Assembly: GCF_006569205.1 (NCBI RefSeq)
Contig: NZ_VIGD01000003.1
Span: 124,001-188,000 of the forward strand
Source: Ureibacillus terrenus
Lineage (GTDB): Bacteria > Bacillota > Bacilli > Bacillales_A > Planococcaceae
DNA: 64,000 bases
Direction: 5' to 3'
Positions within the stretch are counted from its first letter, which is position 1. Each line of letters opens with the position of its first letter. This document shows, in pieces, positions 16,772 to 25,079 of the stretch. Under the pieces are notes generated by a model. The model was not told the origin of the DNA, searched no databases, and saw nothing but the letters and a program-made list of their open reading frames with translations. The position numbers and the translations under genes were made by a program.

Positions 16772-17470
16772 ATGGAAAATTTGTCTTTGGAATTTTACAC
16801 CGCACTGATGTCCATTATCTTCATTGATCTTGTGCTGGCAGGAGACAATGCCTTATTGATCGGAATGGTGGCAAAAAATCTTCCGTCAAAGCAGCAAAAG
16901 AAGGTTATTGTAGCGGGCACTATTGCCGCCATTTTGATGCGCATCCTCTTTACGCTGCTTGCCGTGAAATTGCTGGAACTCGACGGATTGTTGCTGATTG
17001 GCGGCGTGATGCTGGTGTACATTGCGATAAAGTTGCTGGTTTCAGAAGAAAACACCGGCATTCGTCCAGCCTCGAAAACCTTTTTGGGCGCCGTTTGGAC
17101 AATCATGCTGGCCGATTTTTTGATGGGCATCGACAATATAATCGCCATTGCCGGTGCATCGTCCGGAAACATGCTGCTTGTCGTCATCGGACTTTTAATC
17201 TCAATCCCTATTATTGTGTGGGGAAGCACCATCGTTATTCGCATTATCGAAAAATTCCCTGTGGTGATATATTTGGGAGCCGCCATCCTTGCCTGGACCG
17301 CATCGAAAATGATCATCCGGGACGCTTATGTGCAGCCCTTTCTTACAAATCCGTTGCCAATTTTGCTGTTTCAAATTTTATTAATTTTGATCGTCGTTTT
17401 GATCGGCTTTATTTTGCGTCATCTGAACCGGGAAGCGATCAAGAAATACAAATTCCAGCCATTCAAATAA
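16772..17470 (+). CDS. TerC family integral membrane protein (YjbE-type, probable Mn2+ exporter)
   Basis: 232 aa with about seven membrane segments. The two TerC repeats each contain an acidic intramembrane motif: FIDLVLAGDNALLIG (about residues 16-30) and MLADFLMGIDNIIAIAG (about 110-126). These conserved acidic residues are thought to bind metal; B. subtilis TerC proteins MeeF and MeeY export manganese, partly to metallate secreted enzymes. RBS GGGGAG before ATG 16772. No yybP-ykoY manganese riboswitch fits in the short space behind the divergent alaS promoter. A small aspartyl-protease-like gene follows after 44 nt. Confidence 0.88.
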   Translation: MENLSLEFYTALMSIIFIDLVLAGDNALLIGMVAKNLPSKQQKKVIVAGTIAAILMRILFTLLAVKLLELDGLLLIGGVMLVYIAIKLLVSEENTGIRPASKTFLGAVWTIMLADFLMGIDNIIAIAGASSGNMLLVVIGLLISIPIIVWGSTIVIRIIEKFPVVIYLGAAILAWTASKMIIRDAYVQPFLTNPLPILLFQILLILIVVLIGFILRHLNREAIKKYKFQPFK

Positions 17471-17514
17471 TGTTCCAAAATTTTTAAACAGGAATGAAAG
17501 CGGAGGGATATCCT

Positions 17515-17910
17515 GTGCAACTGATTTTTGAAAATGGCTTGCTACTTTCTACCATCGAAATTTGTTATAAAGGAAAAAGAAAATGCTTGAACCGGGTTGC
17601 GATTGATTCCGGCTCCTCCCATTCCTTCATCGACATCGACTCGGTGCAGGATTTGGGAGTTGCCTTTGAAAATGGAGATCCCATCGTCCGCCACTTTGGA
17701 ATTGGCGGATCGGAATACAGTTTTTCAAAAATCCTGGATTATGTAAAAATAGGTGAAAAAACTTTCCATAAAGTTCCGGTCGATTTTGGCCCTTTGCGGG
17801 AATGGGATATTCATGGGCTGATTGGACTTGATATTTTAAAATCCGGGGAGTTTTTATTAGATTTGAAACATTTGAAATTAATAACGATGGATGAAAGAAA
17901 ATTGGCTTAA
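17515..17910 (+). CDS. Small retropepsin-like (aspartyl protease fold) protein
   Basis: 131 residues with a single-domain pepsin/retropepsin pattern: VAIDSGSSHSFID (about residues 32-44), which has the D-[ST]-G-[ST]-S active-site form, and HGLIGLDIL (about 108-116), the typical hydrophobic-hydrophobic-Gly strand. Such single-lobe proteins would have to dimerise to be proteases. No signal peptide, so cytosolic. ATG 17494 is in frame, but GCGGAGG lies downstream of it and 8 nt before GTG 17515. It follows terC by 44 nt with no terminator between, so the two are likely cotranscribed. Catalysis is unproven. Confidence 0.75.
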   Translation: MQLIFENGLLLSTIEICYKGKRKCLNRVAIDSGSSHSFIDIDSVQDLGVAFENGDPIVRHFGIGGSEYSFSKILDYVKIGEKTFHKVPVDFGPLREWDIHGLIGLDILKSGEFLLDLKHLKLITMDERKLA

Positions 17911-17916
17911 AAAATT

Positions 17917-17949
17917 ATAGTAGTACAGGCAAATTGTCTGTACTACTAT
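17917..17949. terminator. Bidirectional terminator between the terC unit and spo0M
   Basis: A perfect 12-bp stem ATAGTAGTACAG / CTGTACTACTAT with a 9-nt loop. On the minus strand it is followed by AATTTTTT (good terminator for spo0M); on the plus strand by TTGTATTT. Confidence 0.88.
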
Positions 17950-17983
17950 TTGTATTTGGTGAACAACCCCTATTAAATAACTT

Positions 17984-18754
17984 TTACGCATATCTCGAGA
18001 TTACTTCTTGCAGTCTCTGTTCGACGCGGCCGAGATCCGCTTCCGTAATGGTCAGCCGAACGTGGCTTTCATCCACATCCAACATTTCCGCAAACAATCC
18101 GCCCAGCCCTCTGGCTTTTCTGTCCACTTCGAGCAGCAATTCCACCGCCCCTTCCCGCTGGGACAAGAAAGCGATTTCCAACTCATCCAACCGTCCTCTG
18201 AAAGGACCTGCAACCGGCACAAATTCGAATTCTTGGACAAACGGATAATTTCTTTGGAAACGGTATGATACATGTTCGTTTTCAGCCTTCCGAAGGCGGA
18301 ATCCCAAATTCTGCGCGGCATCCAATACGGCCAAAGCCATTTTGGACGGACGGACTTCGATATAATCTTTGTCGGTTGAATCCACGCCGCTCTGGATGTC
18401 CAGCTCCGTCTTTACCCATACCCTTGAATTTCCGACGGTAGCCGGGGTATCCACCGGCAATTTGAAAGAAAATGGGATGATTTTCGTTTCATTTGAGCGA
18501 ATGATAAAAGGATTGCAAATTTTGAATTTATGGAAAGCATATGGAACAGAAACTTTCCGATCATCCACTTCTTTAACATACGTTGTATACAATGTTAAAT
18601 AAATGGTGTTGATTTGTTGATCGACATTTCCCCCATAAACTTCCACTTCGCCCTGAATCGTTTCCCCGGCATAATAGGAAGCTCTCTCCAGCTTTGTATC
18701 CACTTTTGCCGATCCTATTCCAATGGTGGCCAACATTTTATTGAAGAACGACAT
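17984..18754 (-). CDS. spo0M: Sporulation-control protein Spo0M
   Basis: 256-residue arrestin-like protein. The N-terminal MSFFNKMLATIGIGSAKVDT opening, ERASYYAGETIQGEVEVYGG and the TIYLTLYTTYVKEV strand are diagnostic of Spo0M, with the second beta-domain beginning near GLRIR-type RSNETKIIPFSF. B. subtilis Spo0M affects sporulation upstream of Spo0A and cell shape, and is cytosolic. RBS AAGGGGAG 6 nt before ATG 18754. A monocistronic gene bounded by the terminator at 17917-17949. The C-terminal third is acidic and variable, as in the family. Confidence 0.92.
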   Translation of the reverse strand: MSFFNKMLATIGIGSAKVDTKLERASYYAGETIQGEVEVYGGNVDQQINTIYLTLYTTYVKEVDDRKVSVPYAFHKFKICNPFIIRSNETKIIPFSFKLPVDTPATVGNSRVWVKTELDIQSGVDSTDKDYIEVRPSKMALAVLDAAQNLGFRLRKAENEHVSYRFQRNYPFVQEFEFVPVAGPFRGRLDELEIAFLSQREGAVELLLEVDRKARGLGGLFAEMLDVDESHVRLTITEADLGRVEQRLQEVISRYA

Positions 18755-18921
18755 ATATAACTCCCCTTACCGCCAAAATTTTTCTTTCCTTCATACGAAT
18801 GTATGCCGAATAATGTTTCAAAAATCATATTGATTTTTTATATACGAAAAATTTCAAATCATTTTCATATTGTCAGAACACGATTCCAAAAACGAGCTTT
18901 TCACTCTGTAAAGCTAAAAAC

Positions 18922-18950
18922 TTGAATCCAAATTAGAAAGGAAATATAAT
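18922..18950 (+). promoter_or_regulatory. Sigma-A promoter of osmC-like gene
   Basis: TTGAAT (18922-18927), 17-bp spacer, TATAAT (18945-18950); 42 nt before the start codon. Confidence 0.75.
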
Positions 18951-18991
18951 GTAAAAAACCTAGTAAAAATATTAGATTAGGAGGTATTGGA

Positions 18992-19426
18992 ATGGGAACT
19001 TATAAAGTTACCGTAGAATTGAACGACCAAAAACAAGCCGTAGTAAAAGCACGTGACCAACAAATCATTTCGGATACAATTCCGCAATTTGGCGGAACAG
19101 GCGAAGGAGTTACGCCACCCGAATTGTTGATTGGCGCATTAGGCGCCTGCCAATTGATTACGGCAAAATTGTATGCGAAAAAATTTGGCGTTGATCTTCA
19201 ACATCTGGCAATCGAGCTGGAAGGGACATCGGAAAAACCGGATGGAACCGTTGGGCTTATTCCGCAAATCAAAGTGAATACAGTGGTTGAATCCAATTCA
19301 CCGGAAGAGAAAGTACGCGAATTTTTGGAATTTGTTGAGAAAAACTGCTTAATCGCCAATACCCTTTTAAACCAAATTCAAATATCCCGGGAACATGTTA
19401 CAGTGAAAAAACCGGTTGTGAAGTAA
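18992..19426 (+). CDS. OsmC family peroxiredoxin-like protein
   Basis: 144 aa. The family reduces organic hydroperoxides with two cysteines. One is in the helix IGALGACQLITAK (Cys near residue 54) and the second in VEKNCLIANTL (near residue 117), the positions expected for OsmC/Ohr enzymes. GVTPPELLIGALGAC is the usual active-site approach with GGTGEG upstream. AGGAGG RBS 7 nt before ATG 18992 and a good sigma-A promoter. Monocistronic, with a terminator-like hairpin right after the stop. It lies within the OsmC rather than the Ohr sequence type as far as motif reading allows. Confidence 0.88.
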   Translation: MGTYKVTVELNDQKQAVVKARDQQIISDTIPQFGGTGEGVTPPELLIGALGACQLITAKLYAKKFGVDLQHLAIELEGTSEKPDGTVGLIPQIKVNTVVESNSPEEKVREFLEFVEKNCLIANTLLNQIQISREHVTVKKPVVK

Positions 19427-19430
19427 TGAA

Positions 19431-19465
19431 AAATGCAGCCTTGGATTTTTCGGGCTGCATTTCCC
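19431..19465. terminator. Bidirectional terminator between osmC and the acyl-CoA synthetase gene
   Basis: AAATGCAGCC / GGCTGCATTT stem (19431-19462) with a 12-nt loop. The minus-strand reading is followed by TTTTTC, so it serves the acyl-CoA synthetase gene best. Confidence 0.75.
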
Positions 19466-19494
19466 TTAATGGACCGGGCATGTTCCCCCTCTTC

Positions 19495-20985
19495 CTATAC
19501 AGATTCTTTCTTTGGACGCAACATATGTTTCAACACTTTTCCGGAAGCATTTCTTGGAAGCTGGTCCAGTTCTTCAATTTCTGCCGGCACTTTATATTTG
19601 GCAAGTTTAGTCAAACAGTAATTGATAATTTCTTCTGCTGAGAGGGATTTTCCCTTTTTAAACACGATGTACGCTTTAGGCACTTCACCGTACACTTCAT
19701 GAGGAACTCCGACAACAGCTGCTTCCAAAATTTCAGGAATTTGATATAACACTTCTTCCACTTCAACCGGGTAAATATTTTCGCCTCCGCGGATGATCAT
19801 ATCCTTTTTCCGGTCGACGATATATAAAAATCCTTCTTCATCGAATTTCCCTAAATCTCCTGAATACAGCCAGCCATCCCGGATTGTTTTGGCCGTCTCT
19901 TCTGGATTTTTTAAATATCCCTTCATCACCTGCGGACCCTTCACGCAAATTTCGCCCACTTCCCCGACCGGAACTTCTTCGCCATTCGGACCAACAAGCT
20001 TGATTTGCGTATTTTTCAACGGCTTCCCGACAGAACCGATTTTATGCAGAGCATGCTCATCGGTCAAGGACGACGCGGCAGGGGTATTTTCTGTTTGTCC
20101 ATACAAATTTTGCACTTTTACATTTGGAAACGCATCTTTTAATCTTTTTACAAGTTCATATGGCATTGGCGCAGCGCCATAGCAGAATAATCGTAAATTT
20201 TGAAAATTATATTCCCCGATTTCCGGTTTATTCAAGAGGATGGTGTACATTGCAGGAACACCGAAAAAGATGGTCGCTTCCGTTTCCACAAGATTTCTTA
20301 ATGTCCGATCAGGCGAAAAGGCTTCTTCTATGACAACGGTTCCACCCTTGTACAAAGTCGGCACGGCAAACACATGAAGTCCCGCGCAATGGAAGAGCGG
20401 CGTACATATATAAGTCCGGTCCTTTTCCGTCAGTTTCATCGAATCGGACCAAATTTTCGCCGTTTCAATCACATTGTTGTGTGTGAGCATAACCCCCTTT
20501 GGTTTTCCGGTTGTTCCGGATGTATACATGACAACGGCCGTTTCTTCACCCTCATTTGGAACTCGATTAAAATCGGTATTATTCCCTCTAAGGATTTTTT
20601 TAATTTCGGTAGAGGAAATGACGTGTTCAAAACGGTGAACCGTTTGCCTGATGGTCTCTTCAATTTCTTCGTCAAAAAATAGAGCTTTTGCTTCAGAATG
20701 TTGGAAAATATAATCCACTTCCGGTGGCGCAAGTTTCGTATTCACCGGCATAATCGTTAATCCGGCCAATTTTGCGCCTAAATAGACCGGCAAGAATAAA
20801 TCCGTATTGAGCATAAATTGGGCGATGATATCGCCTTTTTTATAGCCCTTGTTTTGAAGATAGGCGGCAACCTTCTTCGCATTTTCATACAATTCTCCAT
20901 AGGTCATCGTTGTGTTTTCAAAAATGATCGCTTCCTTGGAAGGTTGTTTTAATGCATGTTTTTCCACAATGTCTGTAACAAACAT
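19495..20985 (-). CDS. AMP-forming acyl-CoA synthetase (long-chain fatty acid--CoA ligase-like)
   Basis: 496-residue member of the ANL superfamily: activates a carboxylic acid to acyl-AMP and then acyl-CoA. The P-loop-like A3 motif is VMYTSGTTGKPKGVMLTHNN (about residues 160-180), A5 is NLYGQTENTP, A7 is GWLYSGDLGKFDEEG and A8 is DRKKDMIIRGGENIYPVEVE; the catalytic Lys is in LPRNASGKVLKHM near the C-terminus. The start ATG 20985 is preceded by a GGGGGATTGGGG purine stretch; 11 further codons are open upstream without a better RBS. It is a single-gene unit. The exact chain length is not readable from sequence. Confidence 0.9.
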   Translation of the reverse strand: MFVTDIVEKHALKQPSKEAIIFENTTMTYGELYENAKKVAAYLQNKGYKKGDIIAQFMLNTDLFLPVYLGAKLAGLTIMPVNTKLAPPEVDYIFQHSEAKALFFDEEIEETIRQTVHRFEHVISSTEIKKILRGNNTDFNRVPNEGEETAVVMYTSGTTGKPKGVMLTHNNVIETAKIWSDSMKLTEKDRTYICTPLFHCAGLHVFAVPTLYKGGTVVIEEAFSPDRTLRNLVETEATIFFGVPAMYTILLNKPEIGEYNFQNLRLFCYGAAPMPYELVKRLKDAFPNVKVQNLYGQTENTPAASSLTDEHALHKIGSVGKPLKNTQIKLVGPNGEEVPVGEVGEICVKGPQVMKGYLKNPEETAKTIRDGWLYSGDLGKFDEEGFLYIVDRKKDMIIRGGENIYPVEVEEVLYQIPEILEAAVVGVPHEVYGEVPKAYIVFKKGKSLSAEEIINYCLTKLAKYKVPAEIEELDQLPRNASGKVLKHMLRPKKESV

Positions 20986-21302
20986 ATCCCCAATCCCCCA
21001 TTTCAGTGCCTGGAGCACTTTTATTTTTCGAATATTCAGACAACTGTATTCAGTATTATTTTATCAATGAAATATATTTGCGTAAACGAGAAATTATGTG
21101 TTTATTAAAGAAATTTCAACCATTAATTTATCATAATCTAATAAAGAGTTTTTCCGGGGGTTTATTCACTTACAAACCTGAGTTCATGGCGCACGGATCC
21201 GGCAAACCGCATGTTCATATTATAAAAATTCAGTGTCATTAAAGTGGAGCGGAAAGGAAAATTCTCATCCTAAATCTCCATCCGCTCCATTTGAACTTGC
21301 AC
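20986..21302. other. 317-nt intergenic region, AT-rich
   Basis: Holds the upstream region of the 19495-20985 gene and, at its right edge (21245-21289), the terminator of the acyl-CoA dehydrogenase. No ORF with a ribosome binding site and no clear promoter was found in the middle. Confidence 0.6.
21245..21289 (-). terminator. Probable terminator of the acyl-CoA dehydrogenase operon
   Basis: TGGAGCGGA / TCCGCTCCA 9-bp stem with a long, partly self-pairing loop; the U-tract (CTTTAATG) is weak. Confidence 0.55.
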
Positions 21303-22973
21303 CTATACCACATCATTAAAATACAATACTGTCTTCATGGGATCTCCCAATTTCCGCAGTTTCCAAGTATCTTCCAAATAGATGTCTGCCAGCTTTTCAT
21401 ATTTCCCTCCGTAACGGTCCGCCCATTCGACAGCCACGACACTCTCATACATCCATGCCAGCTTTTGGGAGATGCCTTTGCCCTCATAAGTTTGCGTTTC
21501 ATCATCCAGGGACACGAATTTTTCCAAATCCTCCGAAAGTTCCATAAGCTTTTCCGACACAATTTCCTTCAGCTTCGAATCCTTCGCTTTTTTCAAACGC
21601 TGTTTCATTTCATCGATAAATAATTCATGGGCTTTGTATTTTTTAAATAGGCGGATCACTTCCAATGCCAGGATATTTGCTGTTCCTTCCCAAACGGTGA
21701 GCACTTGGGCATCCCTCAATAGTCTTGGCGTTACAAAATCTTCAATGTACCCATTGCCGCCATGAAGTTCAATCGCTTCATGGGCAAAACGGATGGCCTG
21801 CTCGGCCGTTTCTTTCTTCATGATCGCGATGTTCAACCGGTTCAAAACGATATCCCGGTCTGTTCCTTCACCGCCTGCCACCCGATCATACAAACGAATC
21901 ATGTCAAACAGCGTCGCCACTTCGGCGTGCAGCTTGGAAGCCATTTTAGCCAAAGAGTCCCGTATCATCGGATAATTCGTCAGTCTTTGGCCGAATGCCT
22001 CGCGGTTGGAAACATAATATTTGGATTCCAATAATGCTCTCCTCATGATTCCCACTGAAGCGACCGCATTGCAGATTCTCGATAAATTCAACGCCTCCAG
22101 CATGTAGTAGATGCCTTTTTTCGGATCACCCACCACATAGGCGATGGATCCGTCAAATTCAACTTCGCCGGATGGCACGGCACGGACACCCAATTTATCT
22201 TTCAAGCGCCGTATGCGCAGATGATTGAGCGAACCGTCTTCCTTTCTCCAAGGCACTGCAAACAAAGTGAGCCCTTTTGTGCCTTCCGGAGCCCCCGGCA
22301 TCCGGGCCAGCACCATGGCAACACCGCACATTCCCGCATTGGAGGCAAAATATTTCTCGCCGTATAACCGGTAATGGGTTCCGTCAAATCTTGCTTCAAG
22401 AATATTCGCCCCCACATCGGAACCTCCCTGCCGCTCAGTCAAGAAAGTGGCTCCTTCATACAACTCCACTTCACCCGTTGAACATACATGCGGCAAAAAT
22501 TTCGCCTTCAACTCTTCATCCGCATAATGGTCCAGCAAATACGCCGTTGCCATTGTCAAAGTAACAGGACAATAAAAGCCCGGTTCCGCATGGGACAACA
22601 AATAACCTTGTGCAAAGCTGTAAACATAATTGCCCTTTCTTCCCAGCTGCGGAATTTCTTTATGCACATAGCCGACTATTCCGGTGTTGTACGTTTGTTC
22701 TACGGTCTTTTTGTATCCTTCATTCACCCAAATTTCCGATACTTCTTCTCCGTATTTGTCGTAGCGGATCAGGCGGGGCTCCCCTTCCCGGTCCGTATGC
22801 TTTGCCCGCGCATCAATCTCGCCGCATACCAGCGCCCCGAAGTCTGCCAGTTTTTCCAACGCATATTCATAAAACTCTTCATCAAGCATTTGTTCCAATA
22901 TTTTTTGCAATGTATCATCGCTTGAGAAAAAGTTTGTCTCTTTTTCTGCCACCACATTTTGCAGCACTTTCAT
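21303..22973 (-). CDS. Acyl-CoA dehydrogenase, AidB-like
   Basis: 556-residue FAD-dependent acyl-CoA dehydrogenase. It has the central ACAD signature FLTERQGGSDVGAN, the substrate-binding region VPSGEVEFDGS and the C-terminal AIELHGGNGYIEDF-type signature followed by LTVWEGTANI, the catalytic-base region of isovaleryl-type enzymes. The long N-terminal extension and TERQGGSD/WEGT motif pair resemble AidB-type dehydrogenases. It is the third gene of the merR-synthetase-dehydrogenase operon, overlapping the synthetase by 4 nt. Together the two enzymes would activate an acid and oxidise its CoA ester; the acid is unknown, branched-chain being plausible. Confidence 0.88.
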   Translation of the reverse strand: MKVLQNVVAEKETNFFSSDDTLQKILEQMLDEEFYEYALEKLADFGALVCGEIDARAKHTDREGEPRLIRYDKYGEEVSEIWVNEGYKKTVEQTYNTGIVGYVHKEIPQLGRKGNYVYSFAQGYLLSHAEPGFYCPVTLTMATAYLLDHYADEELKAKFLPHVCSTGEVELYEGATFLTERQGGSDVGANILEARFDGTHYRLYGEKYFASNAGMCGVAMVLARMPGAPEGTKGLTLFAVPWRKEDGSLNHLRIRRLKDKLGVRAVPSGEVEFDGSIAYVVGDPKKGIYYMLEALNLSRICNAVASVGIMRRALLESKYYVSNREAFGQRLTNYPMIRDSLAKMASKLHAEVATLFDMIRLYDRVAGGEGTDRDIVLNRLNIAIMKKETAEQAIRFAHEAIELHGGNGYIEDFVTPRLLRDAQVLTVWEGTANILALEVIRLFKKYKAHELFIDEMKQRLKKAKDSKLKEIVSEKLMELSEDLEKFVSLDDETQTYEGKGISQKLAWMYESVVAVEWADRYGGKYEKLADIYLEDTWKLRKLGDPMKTVLYFNDVV

Positions 22974-24475
22974 TCTACCATCGCCTGCACTTTCAATTGT
23001 TGTTTTAAAATTTTTCCGGATGCATTTCTCGGAAGCGCTTCCACTTGTTCGTACAGCCTCGGCACTTTATATTTGGCAAGATGCTCCGATAAATACGCTT
23101 TCAATGCTTCCACGTCAATTGGCGTTTTAGCGGCAAACACCGCTTTCACCGTTTCCCCCCATTCGGGATGCGGGACTCCGATGACCGCCACTTCATGAAT
23201 TCCTCCAAACTCCAAAATCCGGTCTTCGATTTCTTTCGGATAAATATTGACGCCCCCGGAAATAATGACGTCTTTTTTCCGATCAACCACCCAAATATAC
23301 CCATCTTCATCGCAGCGGGCCAAATCGCCTGATTTCAGCCACCCGCCGATAAATGCCTGTTTCGTTGCTTCTTCATCCCGATAGTAGCCGACCATGTTTC
23401 CTTCGCCATATAGTACAATTTCCCCTATTTCGCCGACTTTGACGTCTTCCCCGTTTTCATTCACAATGCGGATTTCCGTTCCGAAGGCCGCCCGCTTTCC
23501 GATGCTGCCCGCTTTATCTTTGTGTTCATATCCGAATAGAATTGTCCCGCTTGGCCCTGCTTCCGTTAAACCATATACGCAAGTCAAATTATCCGTTTTG
23601 AACGCCTGTTGTATATGGCGCACTTCTTTTTCGGATAACGGCGCCCCGCCATAAATCCACCATTTCATGGAAGACAGATCGGCCGTTTGCAATTTAGGAT
23701 GGGATGCCGTAACCAAATAGGCAACCGGCGCTCCGAAGAAGTGGGTTGTTTTTTCCTTTTCCACCATGTCAATAAGTAAATCTGGCGTGAAAGTAGGTGT
23801 GAGTACGTTTGTTGCCCCTACCAGCACGGCGGACATCAGGAATAAATGCAGTGGAGCCGAGTGTGTCAGCGGCATCATCAGCAACATCCGGCTTTCCGGC
23901 TTCACTTCCATTTCTATGGCAATCATATGGGCAACCGCCAATATATTGCGATAGGTGAACAAAACGCCTTTTGGCTTCCCAGTTGTTCCGGATGTATAAA
24001 GGATCGTAGAATAATCGTCTTCTTTCAACAGACAGCTGATTTCTGCGTTATCCGACTTTTCGATCAGCCCGTTATAGTCAAGCCACCCTTCTTTTTCGGC
24101 ACCGGTTTTGATTTTGATTTCGACATTTTGGAGATTTTCGACGGATGCAAAGACCGCTTCATGTACAATGATGGCTTTTGCTTGGGCATGATCCGCCACA
24201 TATTCCACTTCCGGTAAGGTGAATTTGGCGTTCACCGGCACGACAATGGCGCCAATACGTTGGACGGCAAAATAACTTACGACAAATTCCAATACATTCG
24301 GCATGAAGATGATGACTTTATCCCCCTGTTGGATGCCCAGCCCTAGCAAAGCATTGCCCAACCGGTTAACCTGCTCGTCCAATTCTTTATACGTCACCCG
24401 CCGGCCTTGGCAAATCACCGCCTCGTTCTTTGGATATTTGCGCGCATTTCTGGCCAATAGCATTGAACTATTCAT
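22970..24475 (-). CDS. AMP-forming acyl-CoA synthetase
   Basis: 501 residues, second ANL-family acyl-CoA ligase of the window. A3 motif ILYTSGTTGKPKGVLFTYRN (about 160-179), A5 CVYGLTEAGPSG, A7 GWLKSGDLARCDEDG, A8 DRKKDVIISGGVNIYPKEIE and C-terminal catalytic lysine in LPRNASGKILKQQL. The start overlaps the merR stop and the stop overlaps the dehydrogenase start, both by 4 nt, so all three are translated in series. It is not a close copy of the 19495-20985 synthetase outside the motifs. The substrate is probably a medium or branched acid, by operon context only. Confidence 0.9.
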   Translation of the reverse strand: MNSSMLLARNARKYPKNEAVICQGRRVTYKELDEQVNRLGNALLGLGIQQGDKVIIFMPNVLEFVVSYFAVQRIGAIVVPVNAKFTLPEVEYVADHAQAKAIIVHEAVFASVENLQNVEIKIKTGAEKEGWLDYNGLIEKSDNAEISCLLKEDDYSTILYTSGTTGKPKGVLFTYRNILAVAHMIAIEMEVKPESRMLLMMPLTHSAPLHLFLMSAVLVGATNVLTPTFTPDLLIDMVEKEKTTHFFGAPVAYLVTASHPKLQTADLSSMKWWIYGGAPLSEKEVRHIQQAFKTDNLTCVYGLTEAGPSGTILFGYEHKDKAGSIGKRAAFGTEIRIVNENGEDVKVGEIGEIVLYGEGNMVGYYRDEEATKQAFIGGWLKSGDLARCDEDGYIWVVDRKKDVIISGGVNIYPKEIEDRILEFGGIHEVAVIGVPHPEWGETVKAVFAAKTPIDVEALKAYLSEHLAKYKVPRLYEQVEALPRNASGKILKQQLKVQAMVE

Positions 24476-24858
24476 GTGACATCCTCCCCCTTTAATTTTG
24501 CCAGTTTTTCGGTAAATGACGAATGCAGCTCCACCAATTCCCTTTTCAATTGGGTCAGCTCCTTAATTTTTTCTTCAATTTCTTTGATTTTCTGTTCACC
24601 GTATTCCACGGTTTTTTCCAGTTGCTTAATGCCTGTACGGTCACGATCAAAGAGCAGTATCATCTCCTTTATTTCATCCAGTGAAAAGCCGTATCTTTTG
24701 CCGCGCATGATAAGTTTCAATTTGGCAATTTCTTTTTTTGAAAAGGTGCGTAAATTGGAATGGGTGCGATTTGGTGAAAGCAGTCCAATTTCTTCATAAT
24801 ATCTCAGGGTTCTTGGTGTGATATTGAATTCCTTTGCCACTTCCTGTATCGTTTTCAT
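24472..24858 (-). CDS. MerR family regulator, LiuR/acyl-CoA-degradation type
   Basis: 128 residues. The N-terminal winged helix-turn-helix TIQEVAKEFNITPRTLRYYE (residues ~2-21) is a textbook MerR domain, followed by GLLSPNRTHSNLRTFSKKEI and a coiled coil (about 75-120) for dimerisation. There is no cysteine-rich metal-binding loop, so it is not a metal sensor. It heads an operon with an acyl-CoA synthetase and dehydrogenase and is preceded by a 19-bp-spacer promoter whose spacer holds a palindrome. It is therefore probably an autoregulator of this catabolic operon. Start ATG 24858 follows a GGGGGTGAAAGGG stretch. Confidence 0.85.
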   Translation of the reverse strand: MKTIQEVAKEFNITPRTLRYYEEIGLLSPNRTHSNLRTFSKKEIAKLKLIMRGKRYGFSLDEIKEMILLFDRDRTGIKQLEKTVEYGEQKIKEIEEKIKELTQLKRELVELHSSFTEKLAKLKGEDVT

Positions 24859-24883
24859 CCCTTTCACCCCCGAATTTGGCTAT

Positions 24884-24914
24884 ATTGTATCATTGACGTT
24901 AACGTAAACATCAA
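24884..24914 (-). promoter_or_regulatory. MerR-type promoter with a LiuR-like operator
   Basis: On the minus strand -35 TTGATG (24909-24914) and -10 TACAAT (24884-24889) are separated by 19 bp, the long spacer typical of MerR-controlled promoters. The spacer contains TTTACGTTAACGTCAA, an almost perfect palindrome nearly identical to the LiuR operator known in proteobacteria. Confidence 0.7.
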
Positions 24915-24992
24915 GTGAATTTGTTAAATTTTTTGAATATTTATAATCTTGAATTTCAATTAATATATTACCTTTTTTTCAGTTTGATAGAC

Positions 24993-25024
24993 AAAAAATA
25001 AGCGGCAGCAATGAGCCGCCGCTT
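24993..25024 (-). terminator. Terminator of the arc cluster
   Basis: AAGCGGCGGC / GCTGCCGCTT stem, followed on the minus strand by ATTTTTTG, 56 nt after the arcC stop. Confidence 0.8.
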
Positions 25025-25079
25025 CCTTTTTCCTTGGAAAACATGTGCAGTTTTTGATCAGCCGGGGCGGCCCCAATTG

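Noticed and set aside
19495..24475. Two acyl-CoA synthetases as a recent duplication
   Set aside because: They share the ANL motifs but little outside them, and belong to separate units.
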